From the NCBI GenBank assembly GCA_017387565.1, contig JAFOEY010000032.1, positions 124,001-188,000 of the forward strand: a DNA stretch of 64,000 nucleotides, in the 5' to 3' direction. The notes below the pieces were generated by a model, which was not told the DNA's origin, ran no database searches, and saw nothing but the letters and a program-made list of their open reading frames with translations. The position numbers and the translations under genes were made by a program. Shown here one piece after another: positions 1 to 8,541 of this stretch. This stretch comes from Lachnospiraceae bacterium. GTDB lineage: Bacteria; Bacillota; Clostridia; Lachnospirales; Lachnospiraceae. Numbering within the stretch: position 1 is the stretch's first letter; the number at the start of each line of letters is the position of its first letter.

Positions 1-114
1 AAGGAATATACGATTTATGAAGGATCGCCTTATTATGAAGTTTTGTATGGCAAATATCATTTAATGTGGTTGGGCTATAACAGAACGCCTGATGCAATGC
101 ATTTTGAATTTTAA
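1..114 (+). CDS. 3' end of an unknown gene (partial)
   Basis: An open frame enters from the left edge and stops at TAA 112-114, giving the last 37 residues of a protein that ends in HFEF. The tail is rich in tyrosine and aromatic residues (YEGSPYYEVLYGKYH), with no motif that I recognise. It is followed about 55 bases later by a good intrinsic terminator, which supports it being the true end of a transcribed gene. The function cannot be judged from this fragment. Confidence 0.6.
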   Translation, partial: KEYTIYEGSPYYEVLYGKYHLMWLGYNRTPDAMHFEF

Positions 115-170
115 AGGGAAAACGGAGCGATATGGTTTTGGAGTATTTTTATCGTGAATATGTTTGAGAC

Positions 171-212
171 GGCGGGACAATGTTTTACAAAAAACATTGT
201 CTCGCTTTTTTT
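171..212 (+). terminator. Intrinsic terminator of the upstream gene
   Basis: A 15-base stem (GCGGGACAATGTTTT paired with AAAACATTGTCTCGC, one G-T wobble) with a short ACAA loop is followed by seven T. It separates the partial gene at the left edge from the sigma-factor operon. Confidence 0.9.
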
Positions 213-269
213 ATTGTGCTAGATTAAAACTACCATAATTTTTGCATGCAAAAAACGTATATACATTGT

Positions 270-321
270 AAGTATGAAAAATGAGAGATTTTGTATAAAA
301 TTTTCATAATTGATACTTACG
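270..321 (+). promoter_or_regulatory. Interrupted inverted repeat just before the sigma-factor ribosome site
   Basis: GTAAGTAT followed by GAAAAT is mirrored downstream by ATTTTC and ATACTTAC, with a 7-base bulge on one side. The GAGGAAAGG ribosome site begins at the base of this potential hairpin. It could be an operator or a leader structure controlling the sigma factor. No promoter consensus is clear enough to choose between the two. Confidence 0.35.
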
Positions 322-336
322 AGGAAAGGGAAACAC

Positions 337-900
337 ATGGAAGATCGTGAATTTGACCTTTGCATGGACCGTATGAAACGTGGAGATAAAACGGCATTAA
401 AGGAAATTTATGAAGCCTATGCCGGTTATATTTTTTATTTAATAAAAGGAGTCTTGCAAAGTCATGAAAATGCTGAGGATGTTACCAGTGATTTTTTTAT
501 CAAGCTGTGGGACATCGCAGACCGCTACACGCCCGGCGGCGGGCACAGAGCTTACCTGGGGAGGATTGCCCACAACATGGCAATCGATTTTTTGAGAGCG
601 AATAAAAAAGAGATTTTATATGAAGGCTGTGATGATGACGAACAGGATGGTTTTGAACAGCATTTGGATATGCAGAGTAATCGTGGAGATACCACAGCAA
701 ATGAGGTAATATCCGATATTTCGTTGCAAGATATGTTAGCCAAATTAAAGCCTGCAGAGCGGGAAGTCATTCATTTAAAAATAATTGGAGAAATGACTTT
801 TGAAGAAATTTCAAAAGTTCTTGGACAACCAATGGGGACGGTCACGTGGCGTTATCGGGAAGCCATCAAAAAACTAAGGAGGTGTGGATTTGATGCGTAA
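337..900 (+). CDS. RNA polymerase sigma factor, ECF-like
   Basis: A 187-residue sigma-70 family protein. The N-terminal half has the region 2 pattern (YAGYIFYLIKGVLQSHENAEDV, then FIKLWD), and the C-terminal part has a region 4 helix-turn-helix (LKPAEREVIHLKIIGEMTFEEI, then VLGQPMGTVTWRYREAIKKL). It would direct core RNA polymerase to a small regulon. The ATG at 337 is preferred over the upstream in-frame start at 310 because GAGGAAAGG lies just before it. The stop overlaps the next gene by 8 bases, a classic sigma/anti-sigma coupling. The regulon is unknown, but the downstream membrane protein and VWA lipoprotein suggest an envelope role (inference). Confidence 0.9.
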   Translation: MEDREFDLCMDRMKRGDKTALKEIYEAYAGYIFYLIKGVLQSHENAEDVTSDFFIKLWDIADRYTPGGGHRAYLGRIAHNMAIDFLRANKKEILYEGCDDDEQDGFEQHLDMQSNRGDTTANEVISDISLQDMLAKLKPAEREVIHLKIIGEMTFEEISKVLGQPMGTVTWRYREAIKKLRRCGFDA

Positions 901-1777
901 TTTCGAAGAAGAATACAAAAATTACATAAATGAAGAAGTTCCGGATCTCTGGAGCCGTATTGAACCACAGCTTCAGGACAAGATTGTGGATGATAATAAA
1001 ACTGATGCTCCAATAGCTGATTGTCAAGAAAAAATAGTCAATGAAGTAACAAATCAACAGAAAAGAACAAAAAAGAATCAAATTTATATCTTTGCGAAAA
1101 GAGCACTTCCTGCTGTGGCTGCCATCTTTGTACTGGCAATCGGAATCGGTGTATTACAGACTTCCAAATATGCAAAAAACGAAAGCGGAATGGCTGTTGC
1201 AACCGATTGTGCACCTGCTGAAGCTACAAATGAAGAATATTTTGCGGAAGCGGCGGAAGAAGCACCGGATGAATCTTTTGCAGAAACAGAAGTATTAGAA
1301 GAAGAGTTTTATGAAGAGGCTGCCGAGGCTGCGAGTGGAGAAATGTATGAAGGGACTGCCGAAGGTGTAGACGAGGATAATCGATATGATAATACAGTTC
1401 AGGCAGGAGATGGAGAAATGCAAAATTCCCTGGATGTTGTAAAAGAAAATGAATCTGCATCAAAGTCTGATGCCGGACTTTCCATTCCCGGTCAGGATGT
1501 TGTTGCAATAAAAGGTGCTGTGCTTAACGGAATTGAAGTAGCAGATGCGGCAATGAAAGAAAAAGGTTATGTCTATATTTATCGGTTTACCCTGACAGAT
1601 GGCAATAAAATTCGGGCTTATCTGACAGAAGAACAGTGTCAGAGTATAGAAGAAGCAGAACTTGTTATTGCAAGAAAGAAAAAATATGATCTGGATATCA
1701 TACCATATTCCGATCGGGATAAAGAAGATAATTTTGCTGACTGCATTCTTCAAGATATACAATCTGCAAATGACTAG
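893..1777 (+). CDS. Membrane anti-sigma-like protein with acidic extracellular stalk
   Basis: About 294 residues. A soluble charged N-terminus contains VPDLWSRIEPQL, a pattern often seen in cytoplasmic anti-sigma segments. One membrane helix follows at about residues 67-87 (ALPAVAAIFVLAIGIGVL), then a long Glu/Ala-rich outer segment and a compact C-terminal domain of about 80 residues. No zinc-binding HxxxCxxC is present. Start choice: an in-frame GTG at 884 sits too close to the AGGAGG at 877-882, while ATG 893 is spaced correctly. Overlap with the sigma gene supports translational coupling and a role in holding the sigma factor at the membrane (inferred from position and topology, not from a recognised domain). 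Confidence 0.7.
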   Translation: MRNFEEEYKNYINEEVPDLWSRIEPQLQDKIVDDNKTDAPIADCQEKIVNEVTNQQKRTKKNQIYIFAKRALPAVAAIFVLAIGIGVLQTSKYAKNESGMAVATDCAPAEATNEEYFAEAAEEAPDESFAETEVLEEEFYEEAAEAASGEMYEGTAEGVDEDNRYDNTVQAGDGEMQNSLDVVKENESASKSDAGLSIPGQDVVAIKGAVLNGIEVADAAMKEKGYVYIYRFTLTDGNKIRAYLTEEQCQSIEEAELVIARKKKYDLDIIPYSDRDKEDNFADCILQDIQSAND

Positions 1778-1799
1778 TGTAATCGTTTTAAGTTTTCTT

Positions 1800-2268
1800 T
1801 TGGATTTGCGTCCCCGATTCTACAAGAATGCGAATTTGTTGTGCTTTTGACCTTAGTTGCAGACTTTTTTCTCTGCCGATGTTTCTCACTTTTTATTATT
1901 CGCAACTTTGGGGACATAGCCAGTCGCCAAAACAAAAATTATATATCTTTGCCCGCGGAATTTAACGAGGTTTTCTGGCATTTCTTAGCGGCATAAGCGA
2001 ACAAAAATAATGCCCGGTTTCAACTGTCCGAAGACGAAGTCTGAGTTTTGAAACCGGGCATTTAATAAATACTTTGTGAGCAAGCCGCTTAGAAATGCCG
2101 AAAACTGAAGTATGAAGCGGCAAAGATATATATTTTTGTAAGGGTGACTGGCATCCCGCAAAGATTGCGAACTTTGTAAGAAACACGGCAGAGCGTCTGC
2201 AAAAGCGGTCTACAAGCACAACAAATTCGCATTCTTGCAGCAGCGGGGACGCAAATCCGAAAATAAAA
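1800..2268. repeat. Family A element, copy 1: about 470-bp imperfect palindrome
   Basis: The sequence folds back on itself about a centre near 2035. The central hairpin (2009-2063) has arms TGCCCGGTTTCAA and TTGAAACCGGGCA. Moving outward, TTCTTAGCGGC pairs with GCCGCTTAGAA, TATATCTTTGCC with GGCAAAGATATA, and 24 bases at 1822-1845 are mirrored exactly at 2214-2237. This is the longest copy of a family seen about ten times in the window. It lies between the anti-sigma-like gene and the VWA lipoprotein gene and fills a 668-base gap. No protein is encoded inside it. Confidence 0.85.
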
Positions 2269-2445
2269 TTAAAAAAATCCCCATAAATTTCCAAAAGCTT
2301 TTACGTATATACTTTAGAAAGCATACAAATATTGCGATATGAGAAGCTAAAGTCAGTCATTTATCTTATATAGCAAATGAAAAACGGAGTATGAAAATCA
2401 GAGTGTGAAAAACAAAAGAATGAAAAGTCAGAGGAGGACAAATTT

Positions 2446-4170
2446 ATGAGGAGAAATGTGTTAAAAGGGATTTCATTGGTTTTATCAACAACCCTGCTCG
2501 TGGGGATGCTTGCCGGATGCGGAGCCGCAGAGGAAAAGACAACGGCTTATGAAGAGGGGGTTGTGGCTACAGAAGAGCCGGCAGAAAGCGCTTCCGATAG
2601 CGGCAGATATGAAGTGACAGAAGAAGCACCGGAAACGGAATATGTAGAAAATGAGTCAAGTGCATATGATGGGTTATACGAATGGAATGATAGTGGCAGC
2701 AGAGATTTGCAATCAGAAAAAATGATGGATGAAGTAAATGGTTCTTATCTGTATCCGGATTATTATGAGCCTGTGAATTCCGAAGAATATGAAAAGGCGG
2801 AAGAAAATGGATTTTGTATTACAGCGGTAGAACCGTTATCCACCTTTTCCGCAGATGTGGATACGGCATCCTACTCCAATGTCCGTCGTATGATTGAAGA
2901 TGGTTATTCTGCAGATATGATTGATCCGGCTGCGGTCCGTCCGGAAGAATTCATCAATTACTTTTCATATGATTTGAAAGCGCCGAAAAAGGGAGATATG
3001 TTTGGCGTAACAACTGAGGTGGCGACCTGTCCGTGGAACGAAGATCATGAGCTTTTGATGGTCGGAATGATCACAGAGGCCATTGATCTTAGCAAAGCAC
3101 CGGATTCAAATCTGGTATTTTTGCTGGACGTATCCGGCTCTATGGATGATAGTGATAAACTGCCACTTTTACAGAAATCATTCAAACAACTGGTGAATGA
3201 ACTTGGCAAGCATGACACCGTTTCCATCATTACCTATGCAAGTGGCGTGAATACGGTTTTAGAGGGAGTAAACGGAAACGATAAAGATACGATTTGTGAA
3301 GCTATTGACAGTTTGTATGCGGGTGGTGGTACAAATGGAGAAGGCGGAATTCAGAGAGCTTATGAATTAGCTGAAGCTAATTTTATAAAAGGCGGAAACA
3401 ATCGTGTTATACTGGCGACTGACGGAGATTTAAATATTGGAATTTCAGATCCTGATGAGTTAGAGAAATTTATTGAGCAAAAGAAAGAGAGTGGTGTTTA
3501 TCTTTCTGTTTTGGGATTTGGTACGGGAAATATAAAAGACAACAATATGGAACGTTTAGCTGACTGCGGTAACGGAAATTATTCCTATATTGATTCTTTG
3601 TTTGAAGCTAAAAAAGTACTTGTGGAAGAAATGGGCTCCACGCTTTTGACAATTGCCGAAGATGTAAAACTGCAGGTGGAGTTTAATCCGCAGAAAGTAA
3701 ACTCTTATCGTCTGATCGGATACGAAAACCGGATGCTTAGCGCAACGGATTTTAATGATGACAGCAAGGATGCAGGTGAAATCGGTGCAGGTCACAGTGT
3801 GGTTGCTCTTTATGAAATCATTCCGGCGGGCGGAAAGGATGAAATTCAATTAAAATATCAGGATAATACCGCTCATACGGATGTGTTATATACCGATTAT
3901 GCAACCGTCAGTGTGCGCTATAAAGAGCCTGGGAAAAAAGAATCCAAGAAAAAATCCTACGTTGTTGAGGAAGATGCATTTGTAAAATATCCAAGTGACG
4001 ATTTTGTTTTTGCATCTTTAGTTGCGGAATTTGCCATGATTTTATCTGACAGTGATAATAAAGGGGATTCTAGTTATGAATATATTCTGGATACATACAG
4101 GACTTTGGATATGGATGATGAATACAAAGATGAATTTTATTATCTTGTAAAACAAATAGCAAAGAGATAA
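2446..4170 (+). CDS. VWA-domain lipoprotein (YfbK-like)
   Basis: 574 residues. The N-terminus is a lipoprotein signal (LLVGMLAGC, lipobox LAGC, Cys at residue 25), followed by an acidic low-complexity linker. A conserved N-terminal segment (FSADVDTASYSNVRRMI) precedes a von Willebrand A domain with a complete MIDAS motif: DVSGS (residues about 228-232), the downstream Thr in GGGTNGEGG, and ATDGDLNIG. The C-terminal part matches the region found after VWA in YfbK-type proteins (DUF3520). Such proteins are membrane-anchored, metal-binding and thought to mediate protein contacts; no enzyme activity is expected. RBS GAGGAGGAC precedes the ATG. A sigma/anti-sigma pair followed by a YfbK-like gene is a recurring arrangement, although here a large palindrome separates them. 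Confidence 0.88.
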   Translation: MRRNVLKGISLVLSTTLLVGMLAGCGAAEEKTTAYEEGVVATEEPAESASDSGRYEVTEEAPETEYVENESSAYDGLYEWNDSGSRDLQSEKMMDEVNGSYLYPDYYEPVNSEEYEKAEENGFCITAVEPLSTFSADVDTASYSNVRRMIEDGYSADMIDPAAVRPEEFINYFSYDLKAPKKGDMFGVTTEVATCPWNEDHELLMVGMITEAIDLSKAPDSNLVFLLDVSGSMDDSDKLPLLQKSFKQLVNELGKHDTVSIITYASGVNTVLEGVNGNDKDTICEAIDSLYAGGGTNGEGGIQRAYELAEANFIKGGNNRVILATDGDLNIGISDPDELEKFIEQKKESGVYLSVLGFGTGNIKDNNMERLADCGNGNYSYIDSLFEAKKVLVEEMGSTLLTIAEDVKLQVEFNPQKVNSYRLIGYENRMLSATDFNDDSKDAGEIGAGHSVVALYEIIPAGGKDEIQLKYQDNTAHTDVLYTDYATVSVRYKEPGKKESKKKSYVVEEDAFVKYPSDDFVFASLVAEFAMILSDSDNKGDSSYEYILDTYRTLDMDDEYKDEFYYLVKQIAKR

Positions 4171-4324
4171 TCTGTATAAAATGGAAGAACAATCATTAAA
4201 ATCTACAAATTGTATTAAGAAGATTTATTATTTAAAAATATGACCTTTTACCTCTGATATTTGTGCAACAATGATAAAACATGTATAAAAAAAACAAAAG
4301 TTTTATATATTATATCGTAGATTA

Positions 4325-4358
4325 GCCTCCGCGAAAGTGCTAAAATTTTCGCGGAGGC
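4325..4358 (+). promoter_or_regulatory. Perfect hairpin that buries the Shine-Dalgarno of the next gene
   Basis: GCCTCCGCGAAA pairs exactly with TTTCGCGGAGGC around a short loop. The GGAGG at 4353-4357 is the only ribosome site for the ATG at 4365 and lies wholly in the 3' arm. There is no T-run after it, so it is not a normal intrinsic terminator. It should limit translation unless opened. Confidence 0.7.
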
Positions 4359-4364
4359 ATAAAT

Positions 4365-6581
4365 ATGGAAAAACTTGTTAAGAAAGACAGAATTATAAAA
4401 TGCATTTTTATGATCCCAATCCTGATGGTGCTTTGTATAGCAGGAGCCTTATTTGTTCATGGGTTCTTTGGATATACGGATGCAGAGTATGTGAATCGTT
4501 TTGCAGGAATTTTTGAAAAAATTTTCTTAACGGCAGGAATGTTTTCTTTCTTTATTTTCCTGTATTTTGCATTGGGGAAAATACTGCCCTGTCTGTCTGA
4601 TAAAACAGTCCGGATAATGGAAGTGCTTTTTTGTATGACAGCCCTCCTGTTACAGGTCTATTTTCTTTTCTTTATCAAAAGTTATTATAAATGGGATAGT
4701 GGTTATGTTATCAGTGCTGCTGCATCTTTGGCAGAACAAGGGACACTTTCCCCGGAATCCTATCACTATGTTTCAGTTTATCCCAATCAAAATACGTTTA
4801 TCTGTATGACAGCCGTTTTGATTAAAATAGCAGATTTTTTTCAAATCGCAGTAGAAAACAGACCGGTATTTTATAATGTATTTAATACGATTCTGATGGA
4901 TATCGCAATTGGCCTCATCATTCCCGTTTTGCTTAAGGTTGTAAAACGAAGAATAAGCAATTGGGAAATCTGCAGGTTCATGATTTTTTTGTTGCTAAAT
5001 CCTTTTTGGTATCTGGGAACCTCATATTATTATACGATTACGCTTTCCCTTCCTTTTACCATGGGATTTTTATACTGCTTTCTGAGCATTTTGGAAGGAA
5101 AAGGAAGATGGAAGACTGCGGTTTTAGCCGGGGTTTTGCTTGGTGTCGGATACGATATCAGACCTACTGCGATTGTTTTTGTAACTGCTGCAGTACTGAC
5201 AGTTTTATATCAACTGCTGATAAAAAAGAATAGCTTTTGGAAAAAGTGTGTTGCTCAAATGGGAATTCTGCTTGTTACAGCATTATTGGCCGGTGGTATT
5301 CTTGCTTATGGGGAAAAGAAATACATTGGTATTGATACAACAAACAGCGCTTATCCTACCATACATTGGCTGATGATGTCGGCAACAGCTCCGGGTGGGC
5401 ATAATATTGAGGATGAAGCCTTTACCGATTCGTTTGCTACGCATGAGGAAAAAGTAGAAGCAGATACAAAGCGGTTTGTTGAAAAGTTGCAGAATATGGG
5501 GGTGGCCGGATATTGCAGACTTGCGGTCACGAAAGTTAATCGGACATTTGGAGACGGCTTGAATGGATATATCCAGTTTTTGACAGATGGTTATGGTACC
5601 GGAACGGTTTTTGACTGGCTGTTTGGAAGTCATAAAGATTTGTGTGTCTTATATCATCAGGGATATTATTTGTTTTTATTGGCAGGGATTCTGTATGCCG
5701 CATGGAAAATTCTAAAGAATTTCGCGATACGAACAGATGATTATGGCCTGTATTGTCTGGCGTTGACACTGTTTGGTGCATTTTTGTTTTATGTAGTGTG
5801 GGAATCTTCCCCTCAATACAGCATTCCTTTTATGGGATTGATGAGTGTCCTGGCTTTTGCGGGATTTGGCGAGCCGGTTTCATTACAGAAAACTGTTCAA
5901 AACCGGTGTGTGGAGATTGCTATCCCTATTTTTATGTTACTCCTGTTGATATATGGAGTTGTTCGTTACCCCTTGTATGTACGGACAACACAGCACTTTA
6001 GTAAACTTTCGGCAGACCAGCTTATGGAGACTGACAAATTGGAAGTAAATGATGAAACACCGCTGTATCAGCCAATCGATTTAAACACGCCATGTAATCA
6101 GCTGGTATTTCAATGGCGGAATTATCAGGAAAATAATAATGCGGTATATCAGGTGGATTTCCTGGAAAACCGGAAAGTAATACAGACAGAATATATTGAT
6201 GCATCGAAATCTGATTATCAGGGCTTTGGTATTTTTTCGTTTGATACCATTATTCCGGATGATGAAATGGAATACGCAATACAGATTCAAAAAGTCAGTG
6301 GAGATAAAGATTGTAATCTGAGTTTTCTGGTGTATGACATGTATGGATATACCCCCTATCCGGGAGGAGCAATTCAGTCAGTTTCAAAGAAAGATCGTGA
6401 TGCGGCTTTGATGTTTGAATTGTCTTTTGAGTATGAGGGAAAATATATATCGCAAAAGAAATATATTTGGATGTTTGTAGCTGCTGAACTGTTTTTGGCA
6501 GGTGAGCTTTTCTGTGTTTTGAATTCTGAAAAAGACTTTTTTAAAAAGAAAAGAAAAAAACATCCGGCCCAATGCCTGTAA
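4365..6581 (+). CDS. Polytopic membrane glycosyltransferase, GT-C type
   Basis: 738 residues with about eleven hydrophobic helices, the first at residues 12-33 and the last near the C-terminus (MFVAAELFLAGELFCVL). The first outer loop has KWDSGYVISAAASLAEQG followed by an SVYPNQNTF segment, an acidic loop layout typical of PMT/ArnT-like GT-C enzymes that use a polyprenyl-phosphate sugar donor. A soluble beta-rich region of about 150 residues sits between the last two membrane segments. The sugar and acceptor cannot be inferred. Translation is probably restricted by the hairpin covering its ribosome site. It stands alone, ended by a terminator directly after its stop. Confidence 0.75.
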   Translation: MEKLVKKDRIIKCIFMIPILMVLCIAGALFVHGFFGYTDAEYVNRFAGIFEKIFLTAGMFSFFIFLYFALGKILPCLSDKTVRIMEVLFCMTALLLQVYFLFFIKSYYKWDSGYVISAAASLAEQGTLSPESYHYVSVYPNQNTFICMTAVLIKIADFFQIAVENRPVFYNVFNTILMDIAIGLIIPVLLKVVKRRISNWEICRFMIFLLLNPFWYLGTSYYYTITLSLPFTMGFLYCFLSILEGKGRWKTAVLAGVLLGVGYDIRPTAIVFVTAAVLTVLYQLLIKKNSFWKKCVAQMGILLVTALLAGGILAYGEKKYIGIDTTNSAYPTIHWLMMSATAPGGHNIEDEAFTDSFATHEEKVEADTKRFVEKLQNMGVAGYCRLAVTKVNRTFGDGLNGYIQFLTDGYGTGTVFDWLFGSHKDLCVLYHQGYYLFLLAGILYAAWKILKNFAIRTDDYGLYCLALTLFGAFLFYVVWESSPQYSIPFMGLMSVLAFAGFGEPVSLQKTVQNRCVEIAIPIFMLLLLIYGVVRYPLYVRTTQHFSKLSADQLMETDKLEVNDETPLYQPIDLNTPCNQLVFQWRNYQENNNAVYQVDFLENRKVIQTEYIDASKSDYQGFGIFSFDTIIPDDEMEYAIQIQKVSGDKDCNLSFLVYDMYGYTPYPGGAIQSVSKKDRDAALMFELSFEYEGKYISQKKYIWMFVAAELFLAGELFCVLNSEKDFFKKKRKKHPAQCL

Positions 6582-6583
6582 AG

Positions 6584-6616
6584 TAGCTTGTTTGCTTGCA
6601 AATGAGCTATTTTTAT
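6584..6616 (+). terminator. Intrinsic terminator after the GT-C gene
   Basis: TAGCTTGTTTGC pairs with GCAAATGAGCTA (two wobbles) around TT, followed by TTTTTA. Confidence 0.8.
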
Positions 6617-6654
6617 GCTATTCTTTCTAAGATATTGGCATTATGTTCGATATA

Positions 6655-6745
6655 TGAATTACGCCCTGATCGGGCTACTTTCTCATGTTTTGCAGATCAC
6701 GGATTCATACTTTTTCATCCGGGTATCAGCATACTAAAAATTGGA
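6655..6745 (-). repeat. Family C intergenic element, copy 1
   Basis: Contains GCCCTGATCGGGC, ACTTTCTC, TGTTTTGCAGAT and CATACTTTTTCAT. The same blocks occur at 21205-21345 (opposite strand) and 30980-31095. It lies in the leader of gatC. GCCCTGATCGGGC is itself a short palindrome. Confidence 0.55.
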
Positions 6746-6771
6746 AGACAAAAATAAAGGAGCAGGACATC

Positions 6772-7062
6772 ATGGCAAACGTTATTACAGACGAAACAAT
6801 CGATTACGTTGGCATTCTTGCAAAGCTGGAACTGTCTGCAGAGGAAAAAGAGCAGGCAAAAAAGGATCTTGCGGAAATGTTAGATTATATTGATCAGCTT
6901 GGAGAATTGGATACAACCGGTGTTGAACCGATGAGCCACGTTTTTCCGGTACACAATGTTTTCAGGGAAGATGTTGTAACAAACGGTGATGACAGAGACA
7001 ATATTTTAAAGAACGCACCCGAAGAAAAAGACGGTATGTTCTTGGTTCCCAATACATTTTAA
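6772..7062 (+). CDS. gatC: Asp-tRNA(Asn)/Glu-tRNA(Gln) amidotransferase subunit C
   Basis: 96 residues, the usual length for GatC. The sequence carries the family pattern: [21 protein letters not shown], then [21 protein letters not shown], and a C-terminal REDV segment. GatC stabilises the GatA-GatB complex that converts mischarged Asp-tRNA(Asn) or Glu-tRNA(Gln) to the amide form. The start is set by AAGGAGCAGGAC before ATG 6772; an upstream in-frame extension to 6685 has no ribosome site and overlaps a repeat. gatA follows after 15 bases. Because glnS is also in this window, the complex may mainly make Asn-tRNA here (inference). Confidence 0.95.
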   Translation: MANVITDETIDYVGILAKLELSAEEKEQAKKDLAEMLDYIDQLGELDTTGVEPMSHVFPVHNVFREDVVTNGDDRDNILKNAPEEKDGMFLVPNTF

Positions 7063-7077
7063 GGAGGCTTTCGACAG

Positions 7078-8541
7078 ATGAATATTTTGGATTACACTGC
7101 CGTAGAGCTTTCGGCAGCAATTAAAAAAGGCGAAGTAAGTGTAGTAGAAGCTACAAAAGCTGTTCTTGCACAGATCGAGCAAAAAGAAGCAGAGTTAAAC
7201 TGCTATGTTACCCTTGATAAAGAAGGCGCGTTAGCACAGGCTAACGATATTCAGAAAAAAATTGATGCAGGTGAGTTGACAGGACCCCTTGCCGGAGTTC
7301 CGGTTGCCATCAAAGACAACATGTGTACAGAGGGCATGCTTACCACCTGTTCATCTAAGATTTTAGGAAACTTTATTCCGACTTACACATCGGAAGCTGT
7401 TATCAATTTACAAAAAGCAGGTGCAGTTATTCTTGGAAAAACCAATATGGACGAGTTTGCCATGGGTTCCACAACTGAAACTTCTGCATTTGGAGCAACC
7501 AAAAATCCATGGAATACCGAGCATGTTCCAGGAGGTTCTTCCGGAGGTTCGGCAGCAGCGGTAGCGGCTGATGAGTGTTTTTATGCGCTTGGTTCTGATA
7601 CCGGCGGCTCTATCAGACAGCCTGCATCTTACTGTGGTGTTGTCGGTATGAAACCTACTTATGGTACGGTCTCCCGATACGGACTGATTGCTTATGGTTC
7701 TTCACTCGATCAGATCGGACCGCTTGCAAAAGATGTGACAGACTGTGCAACCATTCTGGAAACGATTGCTTCTCATGATTTAAAAGATTCGACCAGTGTG
7801 GAAAGAGATACGGATTTTACAAAAGCATTGGTAGATGATGTAAAAGGTATGAAGATCGGAATTCCGAGATCTTATTTTGGAGACGGTCTGGATGCAGATG
7901 TAAAAGAAAAGGTTTTGGCAGCAGCAAAGGTACTGGAAGAAAAAGGTGCCATTGTTGAGGAATTCGATTTGGACCTTGTAGAATATGCCATTCCGACTTA
8001 CTATACGATTGCCGATGCCGAAGCAAGCTCCAATTTAGAGCGCTTTGACGGTGTAAAATATGGTTTCCGTGCAGAGGATTGCGATGAACTGCATCAGATG
8101 TATAAACGCAGCCGTTCCCAGGGCTTTGGACCGGAAGTAAAACGTCGTATTATGCTTGGCTCTTTCGTGTTAAGCTCCGGTTATTATGATGCCTATTATT
8201 TGAAGGCATTGAAGGTAAAAGCTCTGATTAAGAAATCCTTCGATGAAGCTTTTGCAAAATATGATATGATTTTGGGACCTTGTGCTCCCACGACAGCTCC
8301 GAAGCTTGGTGCTTCTTTATCGGATCCGATGAAGATGTATCTGGGAGATATTTATACGATTTCCGTTAACCTGGCCGGACTTCCCGGTATCAGTGTTCCC
8401 TGTGGTGTAGACAAAAATGGTCTGCCGGTGGGATTGCAGTTGATTGGAGACTGCTTCAACGAAAAGAAGTTGATTCAGGCCGCTTACTCCTATGAGCAGG
8501 CGAGAGGAAAATTCTCACTCAGAGCAAAGGAGGGCAAATAA
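7078..8541 (+). CDS. gatA: Asp/Glu-tRNA amidotransferase subunit A (glutamine amidase)
   Basis: 487 residues, standard length. It has the amidase signature with the Ser-Ser-Lys triad: VAIKDNMCTEG gives the Lys near residue 79, PGGSSGGSAAAVAA the first Ser, and GSDTGGSIRQPASYCG the nucleophile Ser region. The protein releases ammonia from glutamine and passes it to GatB. RBS AAGGAGG precedes the ATG. The stop codon TAA touches the ATG of gatB without a gap, so gatCAB is one translationally linked operon. Confidence 0.97.
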   Translation: MNILDYTAVELSAAIKKGEVSVVEATKAVLAQIEQKEAELNCYVTLDKEGALAQANDIQKKIDAGELTGPLAGVPVAIKDNMCTEGMLTTCSSKILGNFIPTYTSEAVINLQKAGAVILGKTNMDEFAMGSTTETSAFGATKNPWNTEHVPGGSSGGSAAAVAADECFYALGSDTGGSIRQPASYCGVVGMKPTYGTVSRYGLIAYGSSLDQIGPLAKDVTDCATILETIASHDLKDSTSVERDTDFTKALVDDVKGMKIGIPRSYFGDGLDADVKEKVLAAAKVLEEKGAIVEEFDLDLVEYAIPTYYTIADAEASSNLERFDGVKYGFRAEDCDELHQMYKRSRSQGFGPEVKRRIMLGSFVLSSGYYDAYYLKALKVKALIKKSFDEAFAKYDMILGPCAPTTAPKLGASLSDPMKMYLGDIYTISVNLAGLPGISVPCGVDKNGLPVGLQLIGDCFNEKKLIQAAYSYEQARGKFSLRAKEGK

